Origin: Betaproteobacteria bacterium
GTDB lineage: Bacteria > Pseudomonadota > Gammaproteobacteria > Burkholderiales > SG8-39
Direction: 5' to 3'
Length of the DNA: 11,472 bases
Assembly (NCBI GenBank): GCA_019509895.1
Contig: JAEKLK010000082.1
Location: 1-11,472, forward strand
Shown: positions 5,500-11,472 of the stretch, one piece after another
How the letters are laid out: each line of letters begins with the position of its first letter
Position numbering within the stretch: the stretch's first letter is position 1
Translations under genes and position numbers: made by a program
The notes under the pieces: generated by a model
Databases searched by the model: none
The model's input: the letters and a program-made list of their open reading frames with translations, nothing else
Told to the model about the DNA's origin: nothing

Positions 5500-6081
5500 A
5501 TGATGAAGAAATGCCCCAACTGCACGAACCTCATGCCGGGCGATGTCACGCGCTGCCTGCGCTGCGGCTTCGATTCACCCTCGAAGATGACCGCACTGGT
5601 CGATCCGGCGCCGGCGCCGCTCGCCAAGGGCCGCTGGCGCAACGGCTGGGCGCTCGCGCGCGAGTCGTTCCGTGTGCTGCGCGCCGACAAGCAGCTCCTG
5701 CTCTTCCCGCTCGTCTCCGGAATCGCCAGCGTGCTGGTGCTGGCCTCGTTCATCGGCACCCTCTGGGCAGGCGGCCTCGCCGAGGAGAAGGAGCCGATGA
5801 ATGACCTCACCGCCTGGGCGGTGCTGTTCGTCTATTACTTCGCCAATTACTTCGTGATCGTGTTCTGCAATGCCGCGCTCGTCGCCTGCGCGATGAAGCG
5901 ATTCCGCGGTGGCTCGCCGACGTTTGCCCACGGGTTGCGCAAGGCGCGTCGGCGACTCGGAAAGATCGTCGCCTGGGCGCTCTTCGCGGCGACCGTCGGC
6001 GTTATCCTGCGCTTCATCGCCGAGCGCGCCGGCTTCGTCGGCAACCGCTCGACGCAGCGCGGCGCTCGGCCAGCATTGTGA
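5500..6081 (+). pseudogene. N-terminal fragment of a zinc-ribbon polytopic membrane protein (DUF6159-like), frameshifted
   Basis: 193 residues. The start is well supported by AGGGGG about eight bases before tandem ATG codons (5500, 5503). A zinc ribbon is formed by C5-x2-C8 and C19-x2-C22. After a linker come hydrophobic segments at about 66-92, 104-131 and 155-172. From about residue 182 the reading changes to a non-hydrophobic, unfamily-like tail (NRSTQRGARPAL) and stops at 6081. The proper continuation, PLDAARRSASIVKKAWGE, is found in the -1-related frame from about 6045 and leads into the fragment ending at 6389. From memory of such proteins, about 25-30 residues with a hydrophobic stretch are missing between FVG and PLDA. 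I therefore read this as one gene broken by an out-of-frame deletion, or an assembly error. Its function is unknown. Confidence 0.7.
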
Positions 6082-6389
6082 AAAAGGCGTGGGGCGAGTC
6101 GCTCGTGAGCAACGCGGGCGTCGGACTGGTGACGTTCCTCATGACCATTCTCATCATCGTGCCGCTCGCGATCGCGGCGTTCCTGCTCGCCGCCCAAACC
6201 CAGAGCATTGCCGTCCTGATCGCCGGCGTCGGCACGGTGCTCGTGCTCATGGTGCTCGCGGGGCTCATCGGCAGCGCGCTCAACTCGATCGCGCTCTGCG
6301 CGCTTTATCTCTACGCAACCGAGGGCAAGGTGCCGCAGGCCTTCGCGAATACCGGACTGCAGCACGCCTTCGCGACGAAGAAGAAATAG
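6078..6389 (+). pseudogene. C-terminal fragment of the same membrane protein
   Basis: 103 residues if read from the GTG at 6078, which overlaps the first fragment by four bases. No Shine-Dalgarno precedes it, and homologous-looking sequence (PLDAARRSASI) lies in frame before the GTG, so the GTG is not a natural start. It has two long hydrophobic segments, about 12-36 (VGLVTFLMTILIIVPLAI) and 43-67 (SIAVLIAGVGTVLVLMVLAG), then a short amphipathic tail ending FANTGLQHAFATKKK. These are the final membrane spans of the polytopic protein begun at 5500. The codon style matches its neighbours and the frame is clean to the end, so the break looks recent or artefactual. Confidence 0.7.
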
Positions 6390-6411
6390 TTCGGGCTCCG
6401 TCCCCGAACTA
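6387..6411. terminator. Hairpin between convergent genes, containing both stop codons
   Basis: TAGTTCGGG (6387-6395) pairs perfectly with CCCGAACTA (6403-6411), a 9-base stem with a 7-base loop. The first three bases are the stop of the rightward membrane-protein gene and the last three are the complement of the leftward kinase stop. On the minus strand the stem is followed by TTTCTTCTTC, a moderate U-rich tail, so it can act as an intrinsic terminator for the kinase gene. The plus-strand side lacks a T-run. Confidence 0.6.
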
Positions 6412-8091
6412 GTTACGGCCTTGACCGCGAATTCGCCTGGCGCGAATGTCGGTGACCAGGATGGTGAGCACGAGGCCGATGCCGCCGATCGCGGCGCCGA
6501 GGAACAGCAGGATGGCGATCCCGGGGTAGCCGAACAGGTGGAAGGTCGTCTCGACGCGCATGAGCAGCGCCGCGCCGACGATCAGCGCCGCGAGGACCAG
6601 GCCGGTGGCGATGCGGTTCGCCACCTTCTGCATGCCCTCCATCAGCCGCGCCTCGTCGATCGCGTCGACCTTGATCTGGAAATCGTTGTCCGCGAGCCGG
6701 TCGAGGATGCGGTTCACGCGTCCGGGCAGGTGCTGCACGAAGTTCTTGAGCTCGACCGCGGTACTGAAGAAGGTGCCGAGCGAGAAGTCGCGCGTCATCT
6801 GCTCTTGCGTGATGGCGGCCGCGTGGCGGCGCACGGCCGCATTGGTGTCGAAGCGCGGCGCGAGCGTCAGGCCGATCTCGTCGAGGTTGAGCAGCGTCTT
6901 GCCGATCATCGCCAGCTCGGGCGGCAGGTGGATGCCGTGCTCGGCGGCGACCTTCAGCAGCATGAGCACCGCGCGGCCGACTTGCGGGCGCGCGAGCTGC
7001 ACTTGCTGGTGCTGGCCGACGATCTCCGTGACGCCGCGCCGGAAGCCGGCCTGGTCGGCACCTTCGCGGTCCTCGGCGATCAGCAGTAGCACCTTGGCCG
7101 CGTCGTCGGGACGGTTGTCGCTCACCGCAAGCAGGAGCTGCAGCAGCCGGTCTTGCAGCGCCGGGCGCAGGCGCGCCACCATGCCGAGATCGATGAGTGC
7201 GATGCGGCCGTCCACCAGGAAGACGTTGCCCGGGTGCGGATCGGCGTGGAACAGGCCGTCGCGCAGCATCTGCTTGAGATACGCGCGGAACAGCGCATCC
7301 GCGAGACGCTCGCCGTCGAGCTCCAGGCGCGCGAGCGGGCTGAGCGCCGTCACCTTGGTGCCCGGAATAAATTCCATCGTCAGCACGCGCGAGCTGGTGT
7401 AGGTCATCACCGGCTGCGGGATGACGATCTCGGGGATGTCCTTCAGGTTGTTGCCGATCGTGACGAGGTGCAGCGCCTCCTGCCGGAAGTCGAGCTCGCG
7501 CAGCATCGACTTGCGGAACTCCTGGAAGAGCAGCGTGATGCCGAAGCGGCGGCCGAACTCGGTGTGCTCCTCGAGAAATGAAGCCACTTCGCCGAGCGCC
7601 TCGAGGTCATCGAGAACCTGCTCGCGGATTCCGGGACGCTGCACCTTGAGCGCAACAGGGCGTCCGTTGCGCAGCACCGCGTAGTGCACTTGCGCGAGCG
7701 AGGCCGCGGCCACGGGCTTCGGCTCGATGCGCTCGAATGCCTTCGAGAGGCGAACGCCAAGATCGGCCTCGAGCGTCCTCTCCACCTCGGAGAACGGGAA
7801 GAGCTCGACGTTGTCCTGAAGCCGCGTCAAGGCCTCCGCGTAGGCGGGCGGGATGATGTCCGGGCGCGTCGAGAGGAGTTGCGCGAGCTTGATGTAGGTC
7901 GGGCCGAGCTTCTCGACGTCGCGTGCGAGCTCTTTCGCCTCCGGGACGCGCGCCATGTCGGCGTCGGGCTCCTGCGGCAGCAGTTCGTCGAGACCCGCGC
8001 GCGCGACCAGGTCGCGCCGGCCGTACTTCCAAAGGAGGACAGCGAAGTCCTTGTAGCGTTTTAGATGCTCGGGACGCAGCGACAGGTTCAC
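6409..8091 (-). CDS. ABC1/UbiB (AarF)-family atypical protein kinase with variant KxGQ motif
   Basis: A 560-residue protein of the UbiB/ADCK family, membrane-associated atypical kinases or ATPases that support ubiquinone and lipid metabolism. In order it shows the KxGQ region as KLGPTYIKLAQLLSTRPD (Ala70 replaces the Gly), the Ala-rich loop AAAS (128-131), the ATP lysine K149 (ALKVQRPG), the catalytic loop HADPHPGN (282-289) and the metal motif DLGM (301-304). Two C-terminal membrane spans lie near 493-510 and 523-548. It differs from the housekeeping UbiB I remember (about 500-520 residues), so it is likely a paralogue and I give no symbol. The GTG start at 8091-8089 is supported by AGGGAAG about five bases upstream. 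It is transcribed alone, divergent from the KaiC-like gene, and ends in a hairpin. Confidence 0.92.
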   Translation of the reverse strand: MNLSLRPEHLKRYKDFAVLLWKYGRRDLVARAGLDELLPQEPDADMARVPEAKELARDVEKLGPTYIKLAQLLSTRPDIIPPAYAEALTRLQDNVELFPFSEVERTLEADLGVRLSKAFERIEPKPVAAASLAQVHYAVLRNGRPVALKVQRPGIREQVLDDLEALGEVASFLEEHTEFGRRFGITLLFQEFRKSMLRELDFRQEALHLVTIGNNLKDIPEIVIPQPVMTYTSSRVLTMEFIPGTKVTALSPLARLELDGERLADALFRAYLKQMLRDGLFHADPHPGNVFLVDGRIALIDLGMVARLRPALQDRLLQLLLAVSDNRPDDAAKVLLLIAEDREGADQAGFRRGVTEIVGQHQQVQLARPQVGRAVLMLLKVAAEHGIHLPPELAMIGKTLLNLDEIGLTLAPRFDTNAAVRRHAAAITQEQMTRDFSLGTFFSTAVELKNFVQHLPGRVNRILDRLADNDFQIKVDAIDEARLMEGMQKVANRIATGLVLAALIVGAALLMRVETTFHLFGYPGIAILLFLGAAIGGIGLVLTILVTDIRARRIRGQGRN

Positions 8092-8179
8092 GGCGCTTCC
8101 CTACAGCAATTTGCGAGCCCGCAGCGGTGCGAATGAAACGGAGCGCGTGCTACGCTGGTGTCCTACGCATCGCCTCCCC

Positions 8180-9640
8180 ATGACCCCCTCCGCGCCACGC
8201 GCCGCTACCGGCATCGAAGGACTCGACGACATTCTCGGCGGCGGTTTCACGCCGCATCGCCTGTACCTGGTCGAGGGCATGCCGGGCTCCGGCAAGACCA
8301 CGCTCGCGCTGCAGTTTCTGATGGAAGGCGTGCGGCGCGGCGAGCCGGTGATCTACGTCACCCTGTCCGAGACGGCCGAGGAAATCCGCTCGGTGGTGGA
8401 CTCGCACGGCTGGACGCTGGAGGGCATCACCGTGCGGGAGCTGGTGCCAAGCGACGACGCGCTGGGTCCGGCCGACCAGTACACGGTATTCCATCCGTCC
8501 GAAGTCGAGCTCAGCGATACCACGCAACGCATCCTGGCGGACGTCGACCAGATCAAGCCCACGCGAGTAGTGTTCGACTCGCTCTCGGAGCTACGCCTGC
8601 TCGCCGGCAACCCGCTTCGCTATCGCCGACAGATCCTCGCGCTAAAGCAGTTCTTCTCGGGCCGCCGCTGCACCGTCCTGATGCTCGACGACATGACCTC
8701 TGCCGAGCACGACCTGCAAGTCCAGAGCATCGCGCACGGCGCGCTGCTGCTCGAGCACACCATCCCGGGATTCGGCGTGCCGCGGCGAAAGCTGAGCGTC
8801 ACCAAGTTCCGGGGGAGCGATTTCCGCGGCGGCTACCACGATTACGTCATCCGGCGCGGTGGTCTCGAGGTGTTCCCGCGCCTGATCGCCGCCGAGCACC
8901 GCCGTCCGCCGACGCGCGAGCGGCTGAGCAGCGGCGTGGCGGAGCTCGACCGCCTCACCGGCGGCGGCCTGGAGCGTGGCAGCAGCACGCTCATTGTCGG
9001 CGCCGCGGGCACCGGCAAATCAACCGTGTCGGCGCTTTTCGCGCACAGTGCCGCGCAGCGCGGCGAGCGCTCGGCGCTGTTCATCTTCGACGAAAGCGCC
9101 AACACGCTCTTCAATCGCATGGACGGGCTCGGCATCGACCTGAAATCGCACGTCGACGCGGGCAGGATCAGCGTGCACGAGGTCGACCCGACCGAGCTCT
9201 CGGCCGGTGAATTCGCCCACCGGGTGCGTTGCGCCGTGGAAGAGGAGCAGGCGCGGATCGTGGTGATCGACAGCCTCAACGGTTTTCTCAACTCGATGCC
9301 CGAGGAGCGTTTCCTGCTCGTGCAATTGCACGAGCTCCTCACGTATCTTGGACAGCAGGGAGTGGCGACGCTGCTCGTCTCGGCGCAGCACGGGCTGGTG
9401 TCGAGCCATATGGTGTCGCCGGTTGACGCCAGCTATCTCGCCGACGCCGTGTTCCTTATGCGCTATTACGAGGCCGAAGGCGAAGTGCGGCAGGCGATCT
9501 CGGTGATCAAGAAGCGCGGCGGCGCGCACGAGCGCACCATCCGGGATTTCAGGATGTCGCACGGCCGCATCGAAGTGGGCGAGCCGCTGCGCAACTACCG
9601 CGGCGTCCTCACCGGCGTTCCGGAGCCGGTCAGGAAGTGA
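8180..9640 (+). CDS. KaiC-like double-domain ATPase
   Basis: A 486-residue protein with two RecA-like KaiC domains. Domain 1 has Walker A GMPGSGKTT (33-41) and Walker B VVFDS (D133). Domain 2 has Walker A GAAGTGKST (274-282) and Walker B IVVIDS (D364). Aligned from memory with cyanobacterial KaiC, the paired glutamates of domain 1 read S63-E64, those of domain 2 read D304-E305, and the Ser431/Thr432 phosphosites read S418-Y419 (DASYLADAVFLMRYYE). It is therefore a KaiC-like signalling ATPase rather than a proven clock protein, and no kaiA or kaiB is nearby. The ATG at 8180 begins just before the conserved fold; the frame is open back to a TTG at 8111, which adds unconvincing residues. The stop overlaps the histidine kinase start as GTGA, so the two are probably functional partners. 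Confidence 0.9.
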   Translation: MTPSAPRAATGIEGLDDILGGGFTPHRLYLVEGMPGSGKTTLALQFLMEGVRRGEPVIYVTLSETAEEIRSVVDSHGWTLEGITVRELVPSDDALGPADQYTVFHPSEVELSDTTQRILADVDQIKPTRVVFDSLSELRLLAGNPLRYRRQILALKQFFSGRRCTVLMLDDMTSAEHDLQVQSIAHGALLLEHTIPGFGVPRRKLSVTKFRGSDFRGGYHDYVIRRGGLEVFPRLIAAEHRRPPTRERLSSGVAELDRLTGGGLERGSSTLIVGAAGTGKSTVSALFAHSAAQRGERSALFIFDESANTLFNRMDGLGIDLKSHVDAGRISVHEVDPTELSAGEFAHRVRCAVEEEQARIVVIDSLNGFLNSMPEERFLLVQLHELLTYLGQQGVATLLVSAQHGLVSSHMVSPVDASYLADAVFLMRYYEAEGEVRQAISVIKKRGGAHERTIRDFRMSHGRIEVGEPLRNYRGVLTGVPEPVRK

Positions 9641-11220
9641 GCACGACGGCCGCCGAAACACTCGAGCGGCGCGTGCTGTTCCTGGCGCCCTTCGGGCGCG
9701 ATGCCGAGCTCCTGCAGAAGATGCTGCGCAAAGACGACGTCGCGGGCGAAATCTGCTCGAGCGTCGCCGCACTTGCGCTCGAGGCGGAGCGCGGCGCCGC
9801 GGCGCTGCTGATCGCCGAAGAAGCGATCGGGCGCGAAACCGAAATACTCTCCCACGTCATCGGCCGCCAGGAGCCCTGGTCCGACCTGCCGGTCATCGTC
9901 ATGACCCAGCGCGGCTCCGATTCGCCGGCGGTGGCACGCGCCGTTGATCTCCTGGGCAACGTCACGCTGATCGAGCGGCCGGTGCGCATTCCGGCGATGC
10001 GCAGCGCGGTGCGCACGGCATTGCGCGCCCGCGAGCGCCAATACCAGATGCGAGCGCGCATGCGCGAGCGCGAGGAAGCCGACCGGCGCAAGGACGAGTT
10101 CCTCGCCATACTGGCGCACGAGCTTAGGAATCCCCTGGCGCCGATCCGCAACACGATCAACATCCTGCGCCTGTCGTCGCCGCAGCCACCCGCCGCGCAG
10201 CTCTGGGAGATGATGGACCGCCAGGTCGGGCACATGGTGCGCCTGGTCGACGACCTGCTCGAGGTCTCGCGCATCACGCGCGGCAGCATCGAGCTTCGCC
10301 GGCAGCCGGTGGAGCTCTCCCTGATCATCGCCACCGCCGTGGAAACCAGCCGGCCGCTGATCGAGGCGGCACGCCACGAGCTGGCCGTCAACCTGCCGCT
10401 CGAGCCGCTGGTGGTCGAGGCCGATGCCATGCGCCTCGCCCAGGTGTTCGCCAACCTGCTCAATAACTCGGCGAAATACACCGGGGAAGGCGGCACCGTC
10501 TCCATCACCGCCACGCGCGCGGGCGACGAAGTGATGGTGGCCGTGCGCGACAGCGGCGTGGGCATCCCGGCCGAAGCCCTGGGCCGCGTGTTCGACATGT
10601 TCGTGCAAGTGAACCCCCGCGCGCGTCGCGGGGGGAGCGGCCTGGGCATCGGCCTGACGCTCGCGCGCAGCCTGGTCGAGATGCACGGCGGCAGCATCTC
10701 TGCGGCGAGCGCAGGCGCCGGCTCGGGCAGCGTGTTCACGGTACGCCTGCCGCTCGCCGCTGCCGCCGCCGCTGCGCGCCGCGAACTGCCCGGGCCCGCG
10801 CCGCGCGTGGCCGGCGGGCCGCGCGTGCTGGTGGTGGACGACAACCGCGATGCTGCGGACAGCCTCGCGCAATTGCTTGAGCTCATGGGCGCGGAGGTAC
10901 GCGTCGTCTACAGCGGCAAGGGGGCGCTGGAAGCGCTGGCAAGCGACCGCGCGGCGTTGGTGTTCCTCGACATCGGCATGCCGGAGATGGACGGCTACGA
11001 GGTCGCCCGCCGCATCCGCGCGAATGGCGACGCCCGCGACATGCGGCTGGTCGCGCTCACCGGCTGGGGACAGGAGAAGGACCGGCGCGTGAGCCGCGCC
11101 GCGGGGTTCGACCACCACCTGACGAAGCCCCCGGATGCCGCGGAGCTGCGCGAGCTACTTGCTTCCGCGCCGAGTCTGCAGCCTAAGCTCGAGATGCCGC
11201 CGCACGTCCAGCCACTCTGA
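9637..11220 (+). CDS. Hybrid histidine kinase with degenerate N-terminal receiver and C-terminal receiver
   Basis: A 527-residue soluble sensor kinase with no membrane segment. Residues 11-130 fold like a response-regulator receiver (VLFLAPFGRDAELL, LPVIVMTQRG, VTLIERP) but have Ala/Glu where the phospho-acceptor Asp should be (LLIAEEA), so this is a pseudo-receiver input domain. A charged helix (131-152) leads to the HisKA site H161 (LAHELRNPLAP). The ATPase domain has the N box NLLNNSAKYT (273-282), G1 DSGVGIP, the F box FDMFVQ and G2 GSGLGIGL. After an Ala-rich linker (374-382) comes a true receiver (396 to about 510) with the acidic pair D401/D402, phospho-acceptor D445 (VFLDIGMPEMDG), T475 and K497. 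GTG at 9637 overlaps the KaiC-like stop by four bases, which implies coupled expression. There is no output domain, so phosphate must pass to a partner encoded elsewhere. Confidence 0.92.
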   Translation: MSTTAAETLERRVLFLAPFGRDAELLQKMLRKDDVAGEICSSVAALALEAERGAAALLIAEEAIGRETEILSHVIGRQEPWSDLPVIVMTQRGSDSPAVARAVDLLGNVTLIERPVRIPAMRSAVRTALRARERQYQMRARMREREEADRRKDEFLAILAHELRNPLAPIRNTINILRLSSPQPPAAQLWEMMDRQVGHMVRLVDDLLEVSRITRGSIELRRQPVELSLIIATAVETSRPLIEAARHELAVNLPLEPLVVEADAMRLAQVFANLLNNSAKYTGEGGTVSITATRAGDEVMVAVRDSGVGIPAEALGRVFDMFVQVNPRARRGGSGLGIGLTLARSLVEMHGGSISAASAGAGSGSVFTVRLPLAAAAAAARRELPGPAPRVAGGPRVLVVDDNRDAADSLAQLLELMGAEVRVVYSGKGALEALASDRAALVFLDIGMPEMDGYEVARRIRANGDARDMRLVALTGWGQEKDRRVSRAAGFDHHLTKPPDAAELRELLASAPSLQPKLEMPPHVQPL

Positions 11221-11472
11221 CCGGAGCACGCTATACATCACCGTGTCGCGCACCGTGCCGTCGCGGCGCGGCTGGTGATGGCGGATGGCGCCGTCCTTCT
11301 TCGCCCCGAGCGCCTCGATCGCCCGCTGCGAGGCGAAATTGAAGTTATCGGTGCGCAGGCCCACCACCTTGCACTCCAGCTGGTCGAACGCGTGTGCGAA
11401 CAGCAGTAGCTTGCAGGCCGTGTTGACATGGCTCTTCTGCCAGCGCCTTGCGTACCAGGTGTAGCCGATCTC
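11155..11472 (-). CDS. GNAT acetyltransferase (RimJ/RimL type), C-terminal part only
   Basis: 105 C-terminal residues are visible and the gene enters from beyond the right edge. The visible part begins EIGYTWYARRWQKSHVNTACK, the acetyl-CoA-binding region of RimJ/RimL-like N-acetyltransferases. It continues with LRTDNFNFASQRAIEALGAKKDG, a typical segment with Asn and the SxxAIExLGA helix, and ends with RRDGTVRDTVMYSVLRSEWLDV. Such proteins acetylate protein N-termini or small amines; the substrate here is unknown. The stop (TAG at 11157-11155) lies inside the histidine kinase gene, so the two convergent genes overlap by 66 bases. The C-terminal tail (residues after SEWLDV) matches the usual length of the family, so the overlap seems natural rather than a frameshift. 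Confidence 0.88.
   Translation of the reverse strand, partial: EIGYTWYARRWQKSHVNTACKLLLFAHAFDQLECKVVGLRTDNFNFASQRAIEALGAKKDGAIRHHQPRRDGTVRDTVMYSVLRSEWLDVRRHLELRLQTRRGSK

Noticed and set aside
6042..6081. Programmed ribosomal frameshift joining the two membrane-protein fragments
   Set aside because: No slippery heptamer or downstream pseudoknot was seen, and a hydrophobic stretch seems to be missing as well, so slippage alone would not restore the protein.
8180..9640. A circadian clock (KaiC) locus
   Set aside because: No KaiA or KaiB is present, and the phosphosite and catalytic residues differ from clock KaiC. KaiC-like ATPase is the safer call.
9595..11118. Long minus-strand open frame (507 codons) opposite the histidine kinase
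   Set aside because: Antisense shadow in GC-rich DNA. The plus-strand frame has complete HisKA, ATPase and receiver motifs.
1..11472. CRISPR array, insertion sequence, phage or tRNA gene
   Set aside because: No regularly spaced repeats, transposase or integrase motifs, terminal inverted repeats or tRNA cloverleaf were found on reading both strands.

Overview
The window looks like a GC-rich chromosome segment of a betaproteobacterium, most likely Burkholderiales-like. The grounds are the heavy G/C third-position bias, a periplasmic Bug-type (tripartite tricarboxylate, TctC-like) receptor, a terephthalate-type ring-hydroxylating dioxygenase and the general gene style. No rRNA, tRNA, insertion sequence, phage gene or CRISPR array was seen. 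Every family call was made by reading the protein; no database was searched. No gene-free stretch exceeds 300 bases. The longest gap, 1616-1802, holds a sigma-54-like promoter and a dyad.

Region 1 (1-1615, minus strand, read right to left) is a tight four-gene operon. It encodes a membrane-anchored EF-hand protein (1301-1615), an aminoglycoside-phosphotransferase-like kinase (499-1311), a small Arg/Pro/Glu-repeat protein (186-479) and the start of an unidentified protein (1-193). Stops and starts overlap or nearly touch, and a near-consensus sigma-54 promoter (1658-1674) lies just upstream.

Region 2 (1803-5431) is the metabolic core, a divergent cluster resembling the tph (terephthalate) system. 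A TctC/Bug solute-binding protein (2753-3706) and a TphB/PdxA-family dihydrodiol dehydrogenase (1803-2756) run leftward, joined by a 4-base overlap. The dioxygenase alpha (3731-4954) and beta (4958-5431) subunits run rightward. The divergent start codons are only 24 bases apart, and the gap contains an ATTATAAT element that gives a perfect TATAAT on both strands. The expected logic is uptake of an aromatic dicarboxylate, cis-dihydroxylation, then dehydrogenation and decarboxylation to a catechol such as protocatechuate. No reductase (TphA1) or regulator (TphR) gene is present in the window.

Region 3 (5500-6389) is a zinc-ribbon polytopic membrane protein gene that appears broken by an out-of-frame internal deletion. 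It is read here as two overlapping fragments. It faces an ABC1/UbiB-family atypical kinase gene (6409-8091, minus) across a hairpin that contains both stop codons. The kinase has Ala in place of Gly in the signature KxGQ motif.

Region 4 (8180-11220, plus) is a signalling pair: a double-domain KaiC-like ATPase translationally coupled (GTGA overlap) to a hybrid histidine kinase with a degenerate N-terminal receiver and a C-terminal true receiver. A partial GNAT acetyltransferase gene (11155-11472, minus) converges on it and overlaps its 3' end by 66 bases.
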